The position numbers and the translations under genes are program-made. This document shows positions 32,740 to 42,695 of a stretch of DNA of 64,000 bases, one piece after another. Origin of the DNA: Telopea speciosissima (Eukaryota; Streptophyta; Magnoliopsida; Proteales; Proteaceae); NCBI RefSeq assembly GCF_018873765.1, contig NC_057918.1:40091871-40155870 (forward strand), in the 5' to 3' direction. Under the pieces are notes generated by a model that saw nothing but the letters and a program-made list of their open reading frames with translations, was not told where the DNA came from and did not search any database. The first letter of the stretch is position 1. Each line of letters opens with the position of its first letter.

Positions 32740-33192
32740 TGTTAGCATATTAGCATTCCATTAATCACAGAGGTTTAGGGATTACCTAAACTGAATGGAA
32801 TCGCAGCGGAAGGGATAATCGAATGCGGCTTGCAGTTACGAGCAGATCACGATCACGAACAATCTCGAAAGGTTTCTCCACGAAGAAGAAACCCACACCA
32901 CAAAACCCTAGGCCACGATGGAAACCCTAGGAAACGCTGAACTTGAAAGAGAGGGAGAGAGTTTCTAATTGTGTTACTCTCTTAGGGTTTGAGCCAAATA
33001 ACAGATTTATAGGCTAAACGCCTAGGGCTCCCCCACTAATCCGATTCCCTCTAGGAATCTAATCCAAGGGATAAGAAAGGGGGAATGAATTGATCACTTA
33101 AGTGATCGTTCCTCCCTCTCTAGTCTTAGGCCTGCGATCAGCCCCCACATGTGGGCGATCAAGTTGGGCCCAAAGTCCATCAACGTTTTACA
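32740..33192 (-). repeat. 5' LTR of minus-strand copia
   Basis: Plus-strand ends are TGTTAGCATATTAGC and CAACGTTTTACA. It is 453 bases long and aligns with 18602-18923 apart from that copy's 131-base deletion. Its outer end is 57 bases from the SOFL start codon. Confidence 0.92.
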
Positions 33193-33249
33193 GTAGGGTC
33201 TCCTTTTTCTCGTGTTGTCTTTCTTTCCTTACCTTACTGTAATGGTGTA

Positions 33250-33357
33250 ATGGACTCTTCTTCCCAACTCTTTGGAGATACAGAAGAATGCAGTAGTAGT
33301 GAATCTGGATGGAGAACTTATATTGCTTCTCCTATGCACTGTGATGATACTCAAGAA

Positions 33358-33390
<33 letters not shown>

Positions 33391-33543
33391 AATGAGGACG
33401 ATGATGATGAGAAGGATGGAAACAATGACAGTGATGACTCCATGGCTTCTGATGCCTCAACTGGTCCCCAACCATGGTGAAGGTGAACTTCTGTGTGACA
33501 GTGGTGAGGATGACAAGAAGTGCTATTCCTACATGAAAGCTTG
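33250..33543 (+). pseudogene. SOB FIVE-LIKE (SOFL) protein, frameshift at a C-run
   Basis: From ATG 33250 the frame reads MDSSSQLFGDTEECSSSESG, WRTYIASPMH, then a run of aspartates, then NDSDDSMASDASTGP. CSSSESGW..YI and DSMASDAS.GP are the two conserved motifs of plant SOFL proteins, which are small acidic proteins linked to cytokinin levels. The frame ends at 33478-33480. If one C of the CCCC run near 33466 is ignored, it continues as HGEGELLCDSGEDDKKCYSY to a stop at 33542, which fits the family's next segment. The aspartate run is a (GAT)n-like repeat, 33356-33410. The gene's promoter lies 14.6 kb away, beyond the copia element. It could be a pseudogene or a real gene with an assembly error. 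Confidence 0.8.
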
Positions 33544-33892
33544 ATACACACCTGTCTTGAGCATGGACGAGAAGAAGCCATCATACCTGCAAAAGAAACC
33601 TCAAAATGAATCGCAATAAAACCCTACAACGACATATATGAAGAAAAATGAAGAGGAACACGTACTGAAATTTCTTTAACTGAACAGTTCTCACATTTCA
33701 ACGAAAGACTGAAGCTCACCACTTGAAATCAATGCCTATGATGGCCATTTTGTTGAACTACGTCAAAACCTCAAGAAGAGGAGGAAAAGAAAAGGCTCAC
33801 AAGTCGGTTTCCTCCAAGTTGATTCACGAGATGCAACATGAATAGGCGAACATAGAAGAAATTTTCACTGAAGATGAACAGTATAACTGAAG
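33544..33892 (+). other. downstream part of the SOFL locus
   Basis: No clear domain. The lysine-rich readings are compatible with the usual lysine-rich SOFL tail, but no continuous frame is seen. It ends in the 17-base target duplication of the second LINE (33876-33892). Confidence 0.4.
33876..33892. repeat. 17-bp target-site duplication (left) of truncated LINE
   Basis: GAACAGTATAACTGAAG here and at 35849-35865 are identical. They flank the LINE precisely, the right copy directly after the A-tail. Confidence 0.95.
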
Positions 33893-34082
33893 CACTAAAG
33901 CAATAACTGTTTGATGGGATGCAGTTTGCAAGCCTAAGGAAGAAGGCGGCCTGGGCATTAGGCGTTTCAGGGATCTAAACCTAGCCCTTCTCGCCAAGTT
34001 GGCTTGGACCATCAAGACCGAGAAATCTACATTCGCATGTTTTTTGCGTTGGAGGTTGATGAAAGCAGATGGGTCGCTAAAA

Positions 34083-34356
34083 CCCACAGTTGGTTCCTCT
34101 ACCATTCTTCCGGGTCTTAGAAAGGTTTGGAACTTCACCAATGCTGCGGAGCGGTGGGTTGTGGGAAGTGGAAGCTCCATCAGATTCTAGTACAACAAAT
34201 GGGTAGGGGAGAACAGTATCCACAGTCGGTTCCTCTACCATTCTTCCGGGTCTTAGAAAGGTTTGGAACTTCACCAATGCTGCGGAGTGGTGGGTTGTGG
34301 GAAGTGGAAGCTCCATCAGATTCTAGTACAACAAATGGGTAGGGGAGAACAGTATT
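34083..34356 (+). repeat. tandem duplication inside the truncated LINE
   Basis: The segment beginning ACAGTTGGTTCCTCTACC and ending GGTAGGGGAGAACAGTAT is repeated directly from about 34219, nearly without change. This duplicates the coding segment GLRKVWNFTNAAERWVVGSG and breaks the frame. Confidence 0.85.
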
Positions 34357-35646
34357 GAGGAGTTGATGCAGCCTGCTAGGATACCAAGCTCTCTCAAAGC
34401 TAAAGTGTCTGATTTTTTGGAAGATGGAAATTGGGTTTTCCCTATAGCAGCAACCCCAGCTCTCAATGATGTCTTCACTACAATTTGGGCTTTAGAAATT
34501 ACGAGCTCTAATAGGGAAGATTGCAGATTTTGGGCTCACACTAAGTCTGAAGTATTCACAGTGAGATCAGCCTGGGATGCCTTGAGGATGACAGCGCCAC
34601 AACCTGAGTGGGGGTGGGCAGTTTGGCAACGAAGTTTGCAGCCTAGGAACTCTATTTTTGGATGGCGTTTAGCAAATGGAGCTCTCCCCACTGATGACAA
34701 GGTCAAGCGAAAATCAGTGTCTTTTGCTTCAAGATGTGAGCTTTGTGCAGCGGACTGTGAGACTAAGAGCCACTTATTCTTGGAGTGCAATTTTGCAATT
34801 CAGGTGTGGAAGGAGATTCTCTTCATCTTCAATGAAAATTGGAATGGGTTTCCCTCCATAGAGCTTTTATTTTCATGGTGGAGGCGGAAATCCAAGGTGG
34901 TGTCATTACCCAAAGTATGGAATTCCTTCCCTACAATTACTTGCTAGAAAATATGGATGGAGCGCAACAGGCGGCGATATGACAATATGCATAGAACACT
35001 TTCTCATGTGATCAGTCTAATTCTTAAGGAAGTGTCGGATGGAAGCAACCTTGAAGAATCCAAAGTGAAGTCAGTGCAGGAGCTGGTTTTGGCTAGAAGA
35101 CTGCGGGTATCCATTTCAAAAAACCTAGCGAAGAACATCTTTGAAGTAAGGTGGAAACTGCCACCGCCTGGATGGATTAAGCTCAACATTGATGGGTCTT
35201 CCCTAGGGAACCCGGCTTCTGCAAGTGCAGCATGATTATTTCGTGATCATTTTGGTACACCTATTATGTGTATTGTAGCATTCCAAGAAGTGGGGACCAA
35301 TTTCATGGCTGAATTGGCAGCTTTTATAGCAGGCGTGAAGGAGGCAAGGGATCTTGGCATTGATAAGCTTTGGATTGAAAGTGACTCCGCTGCAATGGTC
35401 GTTGCGATACTAAGCTGCAAGATCCCTTGGCAAGTCCTACAGAAATGGTGGTCAATTTCGCACTTTCTGGACTCAATTCAATGGAGACTTACCCACTGCT
35501 ATAGGGAAGCAAATGCCCTGGCTGATGCATTAGCAAACTATGCTGCTAGGCAGCAATGTGACAGAAAATGGACTTCAACGCCAGATTTCATTACTTCTAA
35601 GGTTGGCTATGATGCGTTAGGAAGGCCATATTACAGGTTTACGTGA
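34357..35646 (+). pseudogene. LINE zf-RVT and RNase H coding remnant
   Basis: One open stretch (34363-34947) covers the zf-RVT domain. The next (34957-35235) covers a linker and the start of RNase H to a TGA at 35233. The third (35266-35646) covers most of RNase H, with ESDS and REANALADAL motifs. Only three stops separate them, so this LINE copy is younger-looking than the one at 19440. Confidence 0.85.
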
Positions 35647-35865
35647 GTTGCAGCGTATGGCAAGGCTTTATTATGAGGCCCGCAGCGTATTGGTTAGTTC
35701 TCCTAACTGGGGAGGTTCGTTGATGGCAATGCCGAAGGTGAACTCCCTAGTTTTTGAGATAGAATGTCTGATTTATGCCCTGTAATCATCTTATGTATCT
35801 TTCGTTTTCATATTAATATACACATTGCTAACCATTAGCCAAAAAAAAGAACAGTATAACTGAAG

Positions 35866-36379
35866 TGATGAAATTGACTTTACCAAAAAAAAAAAAATGA
35901 TGAAATTGAAATCGATGAACTATTGCGGGATGCGGGAAAAAGAAAAAAATGACAGGAGAACAGTACCGAGAAAAAGTCCTGAAACAAGGATGGAGCGATG
36001 TCAGTATAGAGGGTTGATAAAATTGGAAAGAAATATAATCTCCTATGAGAGGGGATTTCTTTTTCTTTTTACCGTAAATTGACAGATTTCTAACTAATTA
36101 AGGTTGAGAAGAGAGAGAAAAGAGATAGATAAATGGGAAGAAGAGAGATCTTTACGAGAGAGACGTGGAATGGGAAGAAAATCATTAAAGATTTTGGTCT
36201 CCAAATTTTGATTTGCCACTGATTAAAAAAAAAGTAATAATTGCCTAACGAGACCTATTATTGGATCATTAAAGATTTTGGTCTCCAAATTCTGATTTGT
36301 CACTAATTAAAAAAAAAAAAAAATTAATACTAAGGGTATCTAAAATTATGAAATTATAAGAAAGAATGACATAAAGATT
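35866..36379. other. intergenic, with a short tandem repeat
   Basis: AT-rich. A unit of about 85 bases, ATTAAAGATTTTGGTCTCC and onward, occurs at about 36183-36267 and again at 36268-36330. No gene recognised. Confidence 0.5.
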
Positions 36380-36720
36380 AAGAATTGAAGAATGGAATTT
36401 TAGATAAGAATGAAGGGTAGAATAGGTAACTGAAAGATTTGCCACAACGTGCTTTTATATAATAGTAAATAGTAAATAGTAATAGTATAGTATGATATAT
36501 ATATATCATACTATTATATAAGTGCATGAATTCATGTTTCGTGGTTACTTTTTCATTTGACTATTTTATCCTTCTTTTTTATTTAAATACTTTATCTTTT
36601 TTACTATATTTTTTTTCATCTTTTTATTTTTCCCAAAATATTGGTATCCTTTCTATTTTTTTAATATTCAATTACTCACTAAAAAATTAATTTCCTTATT
36701 CGTCTCATGTTTCATCTCTC
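36380..36720. repeat. inverted pair of dispersed repeat ends around a perfect palindrome
   Basis: A perfect 28-base palindrome at 36487-36514 (half site TAGTATGATATAT) separates two arms. The right arm (36506-36720) matches the minus strand of 14395-14635. The left arm, read on the minus strand, starts with TATTATATAAAAGCACGTTG and is a shorter relative. The two ends thus face away from a shared centre. Confidence 0.6.
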
Positions 36721-37146
36721 ACATCTCACGTGCCCTTTTTTATCTCTCATTTTTTCTATACTTTCTCTCTTCCACTTTCCTTTTTTTTTTTTCCCTACTC
36801 TCTTTCCCACTTTCCTTTCTTACTTCCAAAACTCTTCCTTCCCCCCTTTTCTCACTCTCTGACGTTGCCCTCACTCTCTTTCTAAAATATCCCCTTCCTC
36901 CTAATATGGCCGCCCACCCAAATTTATATCTTTCCAAATTATCTCCTGACCTCTCTTTTTTTGGTAGAATCCTAATCTCAGTTTCCTTATCAGTAAAATC
37001 ATAAAATTTTAGTATAACCAAGACGGTTCCCTTTCTCTCTTTTCTTCTCACATTTTCTTCTCATTTTTATATTTTCAATTTTTTTCCCCCCACTTCTCAC
37101 ACCCTCGACAAAGATGTAAGAGAGCATATAGTGTTTGCGATTGAAT
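36721..37146 (+). other. pyrimidine-rich upstream region of the RNA exonuclease 4 homologue
   Basis: Long CT-rich runs to about 36900, then AT-rich sequence up to the ATG at 37147. Minus-strand ORFs here are low-complexity products of the CT runs. It probably contains the promoter, but no TATA box is certain. Confidence 0.4.
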
Positions 37147-37557
37147 ATGGGAAATGACTCCACGAACCCTAAGCGGGTACCCCTCAATCCCAACTGGGCT
37201 CAGCTGCAACAAGTACACTTTCCTTTCTCCAAAATTTCTTCTCTTCGCATCTTTCTGTGTGTGTTGATTTGTGTCTAATGAAGTAGCCATTGGTTTGCCT
37301 CTCAGAAACTGAAAAGCGACGCGCCAAAGCCATTTAAACCTTCAGTTGATTCGGACAGAAAAACCCAAAAAAGCGTATTAGGTGAGAAATTTTGTAAATA
37401 TGTGTGTGTATGTATAAAGGAGTGTGTTTTCTTTGTTCTTCTTCGTACTCTAAGCTTCGTCTATGGAAGGTTTCAGTTCAGGGAAACGTAAAGAGAGAGA
37501 GGATGCCGAACCCACTTCTCAGAAGTCTATTCTCACTCCAGTCACGAATGATTACAG
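37147..37557 (+). CDS. REXO4: RNA exonuclease 4 homologue, exons 1-3 only
   Basis: Exon 1 (37147-37212) reads MGNDSTNPKRVPLNPNWAQL plus QQ. Exon 2 (37306-37381) reads KLKSDAPKPFKP and ends SVLG. Exon 3 (37482-37557) reads KRKEREDAEPTSQKSI followed by LTPVTNDY. All borders are GT..AG and the phases join correctly: LNPNWAQLQ, LG-KRKER and LTP are the opening of plant RNA exonuclease 4 proteins, a DEDDh-type 3'-5' exonuclease thought to act in ribosomal RNA processing. No stop is seen. The catalytic exon, expected to begin near AMDCEMVG, was not found downstream, where repeats and the gypsy element lie. This is a 5' gene fragment, or a gene with a very long intron. Confidence 0.7.
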
Positions 37558-39149
37558 GTGCTTCTCCATTACCATGTCTATTCTTCTTCGTTTCTTTCTC
37601 ATGAAGATATTGTTCTTCCTCTTAAAGAAGTCATTTTGTGTTTAGTAAGAAAATGTGTGTGTTGTTTATGCCCAAAAGGAGAGATTACTTATGTACCCTG
37701 TCTTTGATCATAGCAGTATCGTAAGTTTGAAGCTTCGTTATAAATTATTTCTTTGAGAAATAATTCTGTTTTGTTAAAGGTCACATGAAATTCTGGTCAT
37801 TAGGTCACAGATTCGTTTTGGTTTGATGGCTCACGGATACCTATTGCTCTTATATTTTTACAATCACTTCAAATTGATAGAAAGAACAGAGAACAAATTT
37901 GGAATGGAGATCAAGAACCAATTTGTGGTTATGAAAATAGATTTGCATGAATTGTGCAATAAGTTCAAGTAACCAATGAGGGGAAATTATGGAAGTCCTG
38001 ATGAATCTGGTTAGATCTTGTCATTAACGTGTATAATTCGACTATTGTGTGCTATGTTAATTAAAACCAATTTTTGTTATGTTTGTGAGTACGTAGACTG
38101 TATCCTGAATTCCCAGGTTCCATTCCATGTTGGACTGGATACCTTCTCCAACACTGTCTTAAAGCATGGAATGACCTTTCTTTCTCTAAAATCACTAATA
38201 TGTGTCGGGGGGTTTCCATAAAAGCTTCTTGATGTTGGATGCCTCTTGGTTCCTATTTAAAAGACCTCTGTAAGGACATTTGAGTGCTTCAAGGGGTGAT
38301 AGTTATCCTTGTCTGGCTGAGTGATGCAGGTGCACTACCTTGAACGACCCAAATCCAATTGGGAACCCTCAAAACGCACTGATTGAGATTTTTTTGTTCT
38401 TTTGGGTTTTCATGGTTCATGGATTCAATTTTTGTTCTTATTGTCTTGAAAGCTGTTGAAATTCTTAATGTTTTGGAAGAGTTATTATATTGACAAGCCT
38501 CAGAAGATGTTGTAGTTGTTTTGGGTTCATTAGGAAGCCTAAAAGATCATTGAGGCCTCCTGCTTGCTCAGGCATTCGTTTCTCTACTATCGAAACTCTT
38601 ATTTGAAATCATTTTGTTTAGAAGAAAGAAGACTATCCGAATCCATTTTAACAACCAATTACGAATGAGAAAATATGAAATGTTCTATAAACCAATATAG
38701 AATCTGACTGAAGAACAAATTCAGTCAATTGATCTGGTTTAATTCTGTAAGGTTCAATTGATCTGATTATTAATTCTGTATGGTTCTATTGTTCTGGTAA
38801 TTTACCTCTATAGAACAAGAATTGATCTATTAATATTAGTCAATTTTAAGACTGACCAGGTAATTCTATAGGGTTCAATTCAAATATCAGTAAATTTCAA
38901 CCTATAATTCAAGCACCCAATGTAGAGAGAACGAACTTGGTATTGGTATCTGTAAGGCCCCAATTTTAACAAAGGGCGTACCTAGTGCACAAGACTCCTG
39001 CTACTGCAGGGTATGGAGAGGGTCATAATGTATGCAGCCTTACCCCTGCTTTCGTAGAGAGGCTGTTTCCAGACTCAAACTCGTGACCACTTGGCCCTCT
39101 CCCCAATTATTTGTCTCTCAAGTAAGCCACCGATCATACCAGCAGAAAA
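37558..39149. other. non-coding, intron-like
   Basis: AT-rich, no exon recognised. A piece near 38950-39110 resembles low-complexity anonymous repeat sequence. Confidence 0.4.
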
Positions 39150-39965
39150 ATCTGCAAGTAATTTCTCCCGGAATCTGTTAATCGATTGATGATTGGAGGG
39201 GTTTCACTTTGATTCCATTGATGATCTCTACATCTGGCATTCGATCTTCACTGTACTTTTTTTATTTTAAGGTGGTGTTTCATTGTAATTTATTTTGTTT
39301 GTTCATTTTAATTCCTCCAGTTTGTGGGCCGAATCTGGTTTAAGTCCATCTAAAACGATTAATTCAATGATCTGATATATTATTTGCATGGTCAGGCTGG
39401 TGCACTTTAGCGGAATCTGCAAGTAATTTCTTTGATTCTGTTATTTGATTGATGATTGGAGGTGTTTCACTTGGATTCCATTGACAATCTCTACATCTGG
39501 CATTCGATCTTTACCGCTAATTTGGTAAGATTTTGCCATACTTTTTTTAACTTTAAGTTGGTGTTTCACATTGTTTTTTTTTTTCACTCTAATTCCTCCA
39601 ATTTGTGGGCTGAATCTGGTTTGAGGCCATCTAAATCGAAGAATTCAATGATCTAACATATTATTTTCATGGTCAGACTGGTGCACTTTAGCGAAATCTG
39701 CAAGTAATTTCTCGGAATCTGTTATTCGATTGATGATTGGAGGTGTTTCATTTGAATTCCATTGACGATCTCTTCATCTGGCATTTGATCTTCACCGCTG
39801 ATTTGTTAAGATTTTGTCGTACATTTTAAGTTTAAACTGGCGTTTCTCATCATAATTTTTTTTGTTCATTCTTTCCTCCAGTTTGTGGGCCGAATCTTCT
39901 TTAAGGCCATCTAAAACGATGAATTCAATGATCTGATATGTTATTTTCACCCCGAAATTTAAATT
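39150..39965 (+). repeat. three-copy tandem repeat, ~270-bp unit
   Basis: Units start at about 39150, 39416 and 39697 with CTGCAAGTAATTTCT, followed by GATTGATGATTGGAGG, ATCTGGCATTCGATCTT, AATTTGTGGGC.GAATCT and TTCAATGATCT. The copies are diverged by substitutions and small indels. No coding content recognised. Confidence 0.8.
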
Positions 39966-40586
39966 TCAAATTTCGTGCTTTTCCCCTGTTACTGGATTTC
40001 AGTGTTCTATTGGTTTCTCACTTTATTCTTCTGTTGCGTTTGTTAAGCTAATTAGGAGATTTTTATGTTATCAATTTTGTTTATTGAGAAGCTCTTGAAA
40101 GGAGTCTGAATGGGTTTCATGGGTTCTCGTAATTTTACTTTACCTTTGTTCCTCAGAATTTTTTTCTAGATCATACATATCTACCAATTGAAAAGATTTA
40201 AAAGGAAAGTTATTTTTGATGTCCCTCTTTGAAGGTATTGACAGTTTTGAGAATTCATCCATAGTAGATGTCAATAATTTCTCGAAATCTTTATTTTGTC
40301 ATTCTATTTCCTTGTTATTACAGATGGGTTTGATACATTTTCTTCGAATAAATGATTAAATTAATTATGTTATTGAGTTACTTGATGCTCCTATAGGTTA
40401 CCATCTTAGCAGCTCTTTGGAGTTGGATATCAGAAAAAATGGAAAATAATAGGATACTTTAGCTACACTTAAAATCAATGCAGCCATGCTTCCGGCTGAT
40501 TAGTAGGTTGTGTGGGCATAAGTTAGGTGAGAGAGAGATGCATACCCACAGTGATTTTACCCCCCCCCCCCCCCCCCAAAAAAAAA
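39966..40586. other. non-coding
   Basis: No gene recognised. Ends with a 17-C/10-A run at 40561-40587, directly before the first Elongin-A-like exon. Confidence 0.4.
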
Positions 40587-40760
40587 ATGGTATACAAAAT
40601 TGAAATGATAGAAAGGAAGGCTCCCTCTTTGTTTAAACTTTGCATTTGTACTACAATAGATATTGTTAGGTATTTTTGGGAGACAGACCTACACCTATTG
40701 AAGGAAATTTTGCCGCACTGTACGGTTGATCAATTTATGGAAATTGAGAAGTCTATAGTT
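40587..40760 (+). pseudogene. ELOA: Elongin-A-like exon, copy 1
   Basis: Reads ERKAPSLFKLCICTTIDIVR, then ETDLHLLKEILPHCTVDQFM and EIEKSIV, ending at a GT donor at 40761. This is the opening of the plant Elongin A domain (RNA polymerase II elongation factor subunit, PF06881-type), where I expect PSLVDLC, NVRYLGDVGETDLHLL and ILPHCT. About three codons are missing before ETD. It is open but isolated: the later part of the domain is not found. It forms a tandem series with the next copy. Confidence 0.65.
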
Positions 40761-42000
40761 GTAAGTATGGAGTTTTTTGTAATAATGAATGTTTTTAATC
40801 ATTTTCCACCTCTTTTTCAGGCATAGGCTGATGGTTAATGGTTTCACTATGTCCGTGGCATCTGAGCCTGGGTAAGCAATGTTTCTCTTCGCTCTTAGTC
40901 GGATTGTCTTCTCTTAATTGTAAATCTATTTATTAATGAGGTGGTGCGAAATTATTTTTTTGGTGTTTAGCTACCTCAAGATTGGTCATGTCTATCACTC
41001 GACTCTTCTGGGTTCCTAAATATCGGACTCTTACCTATCAACTTATCTTCTTAACAGAATTGAAATGATGGAAGGGAAGGCTCCCTCTTTGGTTGAACTC
41101 TGAATTTGGACTATTACAGATAATGTTAGGTATATTGGGGATTTTGGGGAGACAGGCATACACCTATTGAAGGAAATTTTGCCGCACTGTACGGTTGATC
41201 AATTTATAGAAATTGAGAAGTCTACAGTTGTAAGTACAGAGTTCTTTGTAATAATGGATATTTTTAATCATTTTTTTTTTATTTTCCTCTTTTCAGGCAA
41301 AGGCTGATGCTTCCACTATGTCCACAACATCTGAGCACTGAGCTCGAGTAAGCTAAGGTTCTCTTCGTTCTTAGTCTGATTGTCTTCTATTAATTGGAAA
41401 TCTATTTATTGATGAGGTGGTGCAAAATCGTTATTGGGGCTGCTGTAGGCAAATTATGGTATTGAACCTACTTCATGGCGTTCTACTAATTTCTGATTTG
41501 GTTGAGAAACTCATGATTAAGAAGTCATCGAACAAACTCCAAACCAGAGTGGCTAAGTTAGGGAAGAACCTTGGAGGATTTATAATAATGGATATTTTTA
41601 ATCAATTTCTCACCCCCCCCCCCCCCTCTTTTCAGGCAAAAGTTGATGCTTTTGTTATGTCCACAACATATGACCTCAGGTAAGCTAAGGTTCTCTTCAT
41701 TCTGAGTCAGGTTGTCTTCTCTTAATTAGAAATCTATTTATTGATTAGCTCATGCAAAATTGTTATTGGGGCTGCTGTCGAGAAATTATGGGGTTGGACC
41801 TGCTTCATGGCGTTCTACTAATTTCTAAATTGGCTGAGAAACTCATGATTAAGAAGTCATTGAACGAACTCCAAACTAGAATGGCAAAGTTAGCGAAGAA
41901 TCTTGGAGGATTTATAACCATATTTATCCATCATGCCAATATAAGGTAACCCTTATATAATCTTAAAATTAGAATAATACCTTGTCATAACTCTTATGTT
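40761..42000 (+). repeat. tandemly repeated locus around the Elongin-A-like exons
   Basis: Besides the two exons, the block with CTTAGTC.GATTGTCTTCT, AATCTATTTATT and a GGTGCAAAATCG-like segment recurs near 40900, 41370 and 41710. A segment coding LLHGVLLIS..EKLMIKKS and LQTR.AKL.KNLGGF recurs at about 41450-41585 and 41790-41925. The second type of segment is not recognised. The AG..GT-bounded short piece with A.ADA..MS occurs three times. A run of Cs lies at 41612-41625. Confidence 0.6.
41058..41229 (+). pseudogene. ELOA: Elongin-A-like exon, copy 2, with stop
   Basis: Follows an AG acceptor at 41057 and reads MMEGKAPSLVEL, stop (TGA 41101-41103), then IWTITDNVRYIGDFGETGIH, LLKEILPHCTVDQFIEIEKS and a GT donor. 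It keeps the IGDFGET segment that copy 1 lacks but has a stop where copy 1 has cysteine. The two copies are near 470 bases apart and share the following intron-like sequence. Confidence 0.65.
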
Positions 42001-42082
42001 CGAGACTTCTGCCTACTAATGGTTGGTATTGGAATACTGTGATTGTGGAGATCCCATGGCCTTATTATGAAGGTACACATGG
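42001..42082. repeat. left flank and target-site duplication of chromovirus
   Basis: CATGG at 42078-42082 precedes the element, and TATGG at 55772-55776 follows it, a 5-bp duplication with one change. Both flanks then continue with TGTCAA: at the left this is the LTR start, at the right it is host sequence, probably by chance. Confidence 0.65.
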
Positions 42083-42442
42083 TGTCAAACCTTGCTCCTG
42101 ATTGGCTGGATTTTTGATTGAAGGGCAGGAACCCCTGGCTAGGCAACCAGGATCACTGTGGAGCATCACTCCACTCAATGAAAACAATGAGAATACTTTG
42201 ATCAGGTTTCCCTATATACCTATCAGAAGATGGATAGCAGATCCTTGCAACTGTGCAGCTCACAACCTGATGTATGACTTGGATCCTAGGTAATCTCTCT
42301 CCTTCTTATAACAGTGGGACCCACCTATGTGAAAAGTGTGTAAAATCTCCTATTTGGCATGTGGGGACAATACCCTGACTTAGGGTCAAACCCCTGTGCA
42401 AGCCCCTTTGAGTTTTAGTTGCTGGAATTCTCTGGGCCATGG

Positions 42443-42482
42443 CACTGAGCGATGCAGCAAGGCCTAGTGACATCGCCCAGTG
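42443..42482 (+). promoter_or_regulatory. conserved hairpin in chromovirus 5' LTR
   Basis: Arms CACTGAGCGATG (42443-42454) and CATCGCCCAGTG (42471-42482) pair with one mismatch. The homologous site at 461-501 (minus) has CTCT.. and ..AGAG, so the second stem pair changed from T-A to A-T on both sides. In the 3' LTR the distal arm is deleted (about 52900-52935). Confidence 0.5.
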
Positions 42483-42695
42483 ATTGAATCTGCATATTTT
42501 TTATTATTTTAATTGTGGGGACCACCCAACATGAACATGGGTACCCTCCACTGATAGAGGGAAGTCTGAGGGACCACCTCATGACCTTGGTTCAGTGTGG
42601 ACCCCACCAGTGAGCCCAGAATCAGTCAGAATCAAGTTAAAAACTGATTTTTAAAAGGGACTTAGTGACCAAACAGACCGTAGTTGGTCTTGGCC

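Larger units (their letters stand above)
18602..33192 (-). mobile_element. Ty1/copia retrotransposon, minus strand, with nested LINE and solo LTR
   Basis: In element order (right to left): 5' LTR (32740-33192), primer site, leader, gag, protease, integrase, reverse transcriptase and RNase H, a 3' untranslated region, polypurine tract, and 3' LTR (18602-18923). Flanks are GTTGG (18597-18601) and GTAGG (33193-33197), a 5-bp target duplication with one change. A LINE (to 25217) sits in the 3' untranslated region, and a 1,190-bp solo LTR (26871-28060) sits in the reverse transcriptase. The polyprotein has stops. It splits the SOFL gene's upstream region. Confidence 0.93.
33893..35848 (+). mobile_element. 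5'-truncated L1-type LINE
   Basis: Begins inside the C-terminal part of ORF2 (EEGGLGIRRFRDLNLALLAK), continues through zf-RVT (EVFTVRSAWDALR, FGWRLANGALPTDD, CELCAADCETKSHLFLECNF) and RNase H (LNIDGSSLGNPAS, LWIESDSAAMVVAIL, YREANALADALANYA), and ends with an A-tail at 35841-35848. The 17-base duplications are the signature of target-primed reverse transcription. Stops and frame changes are present near 34187, 34945 and 35232. A 136-base internal tandem duplication lies near 34083-34356. Confidence 0.95.

Noticed and set aside
33351..33584. Serine-rich minus-strand ORF
   Set aside because: It is the antisense reading of the (GAT)n aspartate run of the SOFL ORF.
36740..37290. Minus-strand Lys/Glu-rich ORFs upstream of the exonuclease exons
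   Set aside because: They mirror CT-rich promoter sequence and overlap clear plus-strand exons.
40561..40577. Long C-run as a functional feature
   Set aside because: Runs of C or G here and near 7947 and 41612 are simple homopolymers prone to assembly error.
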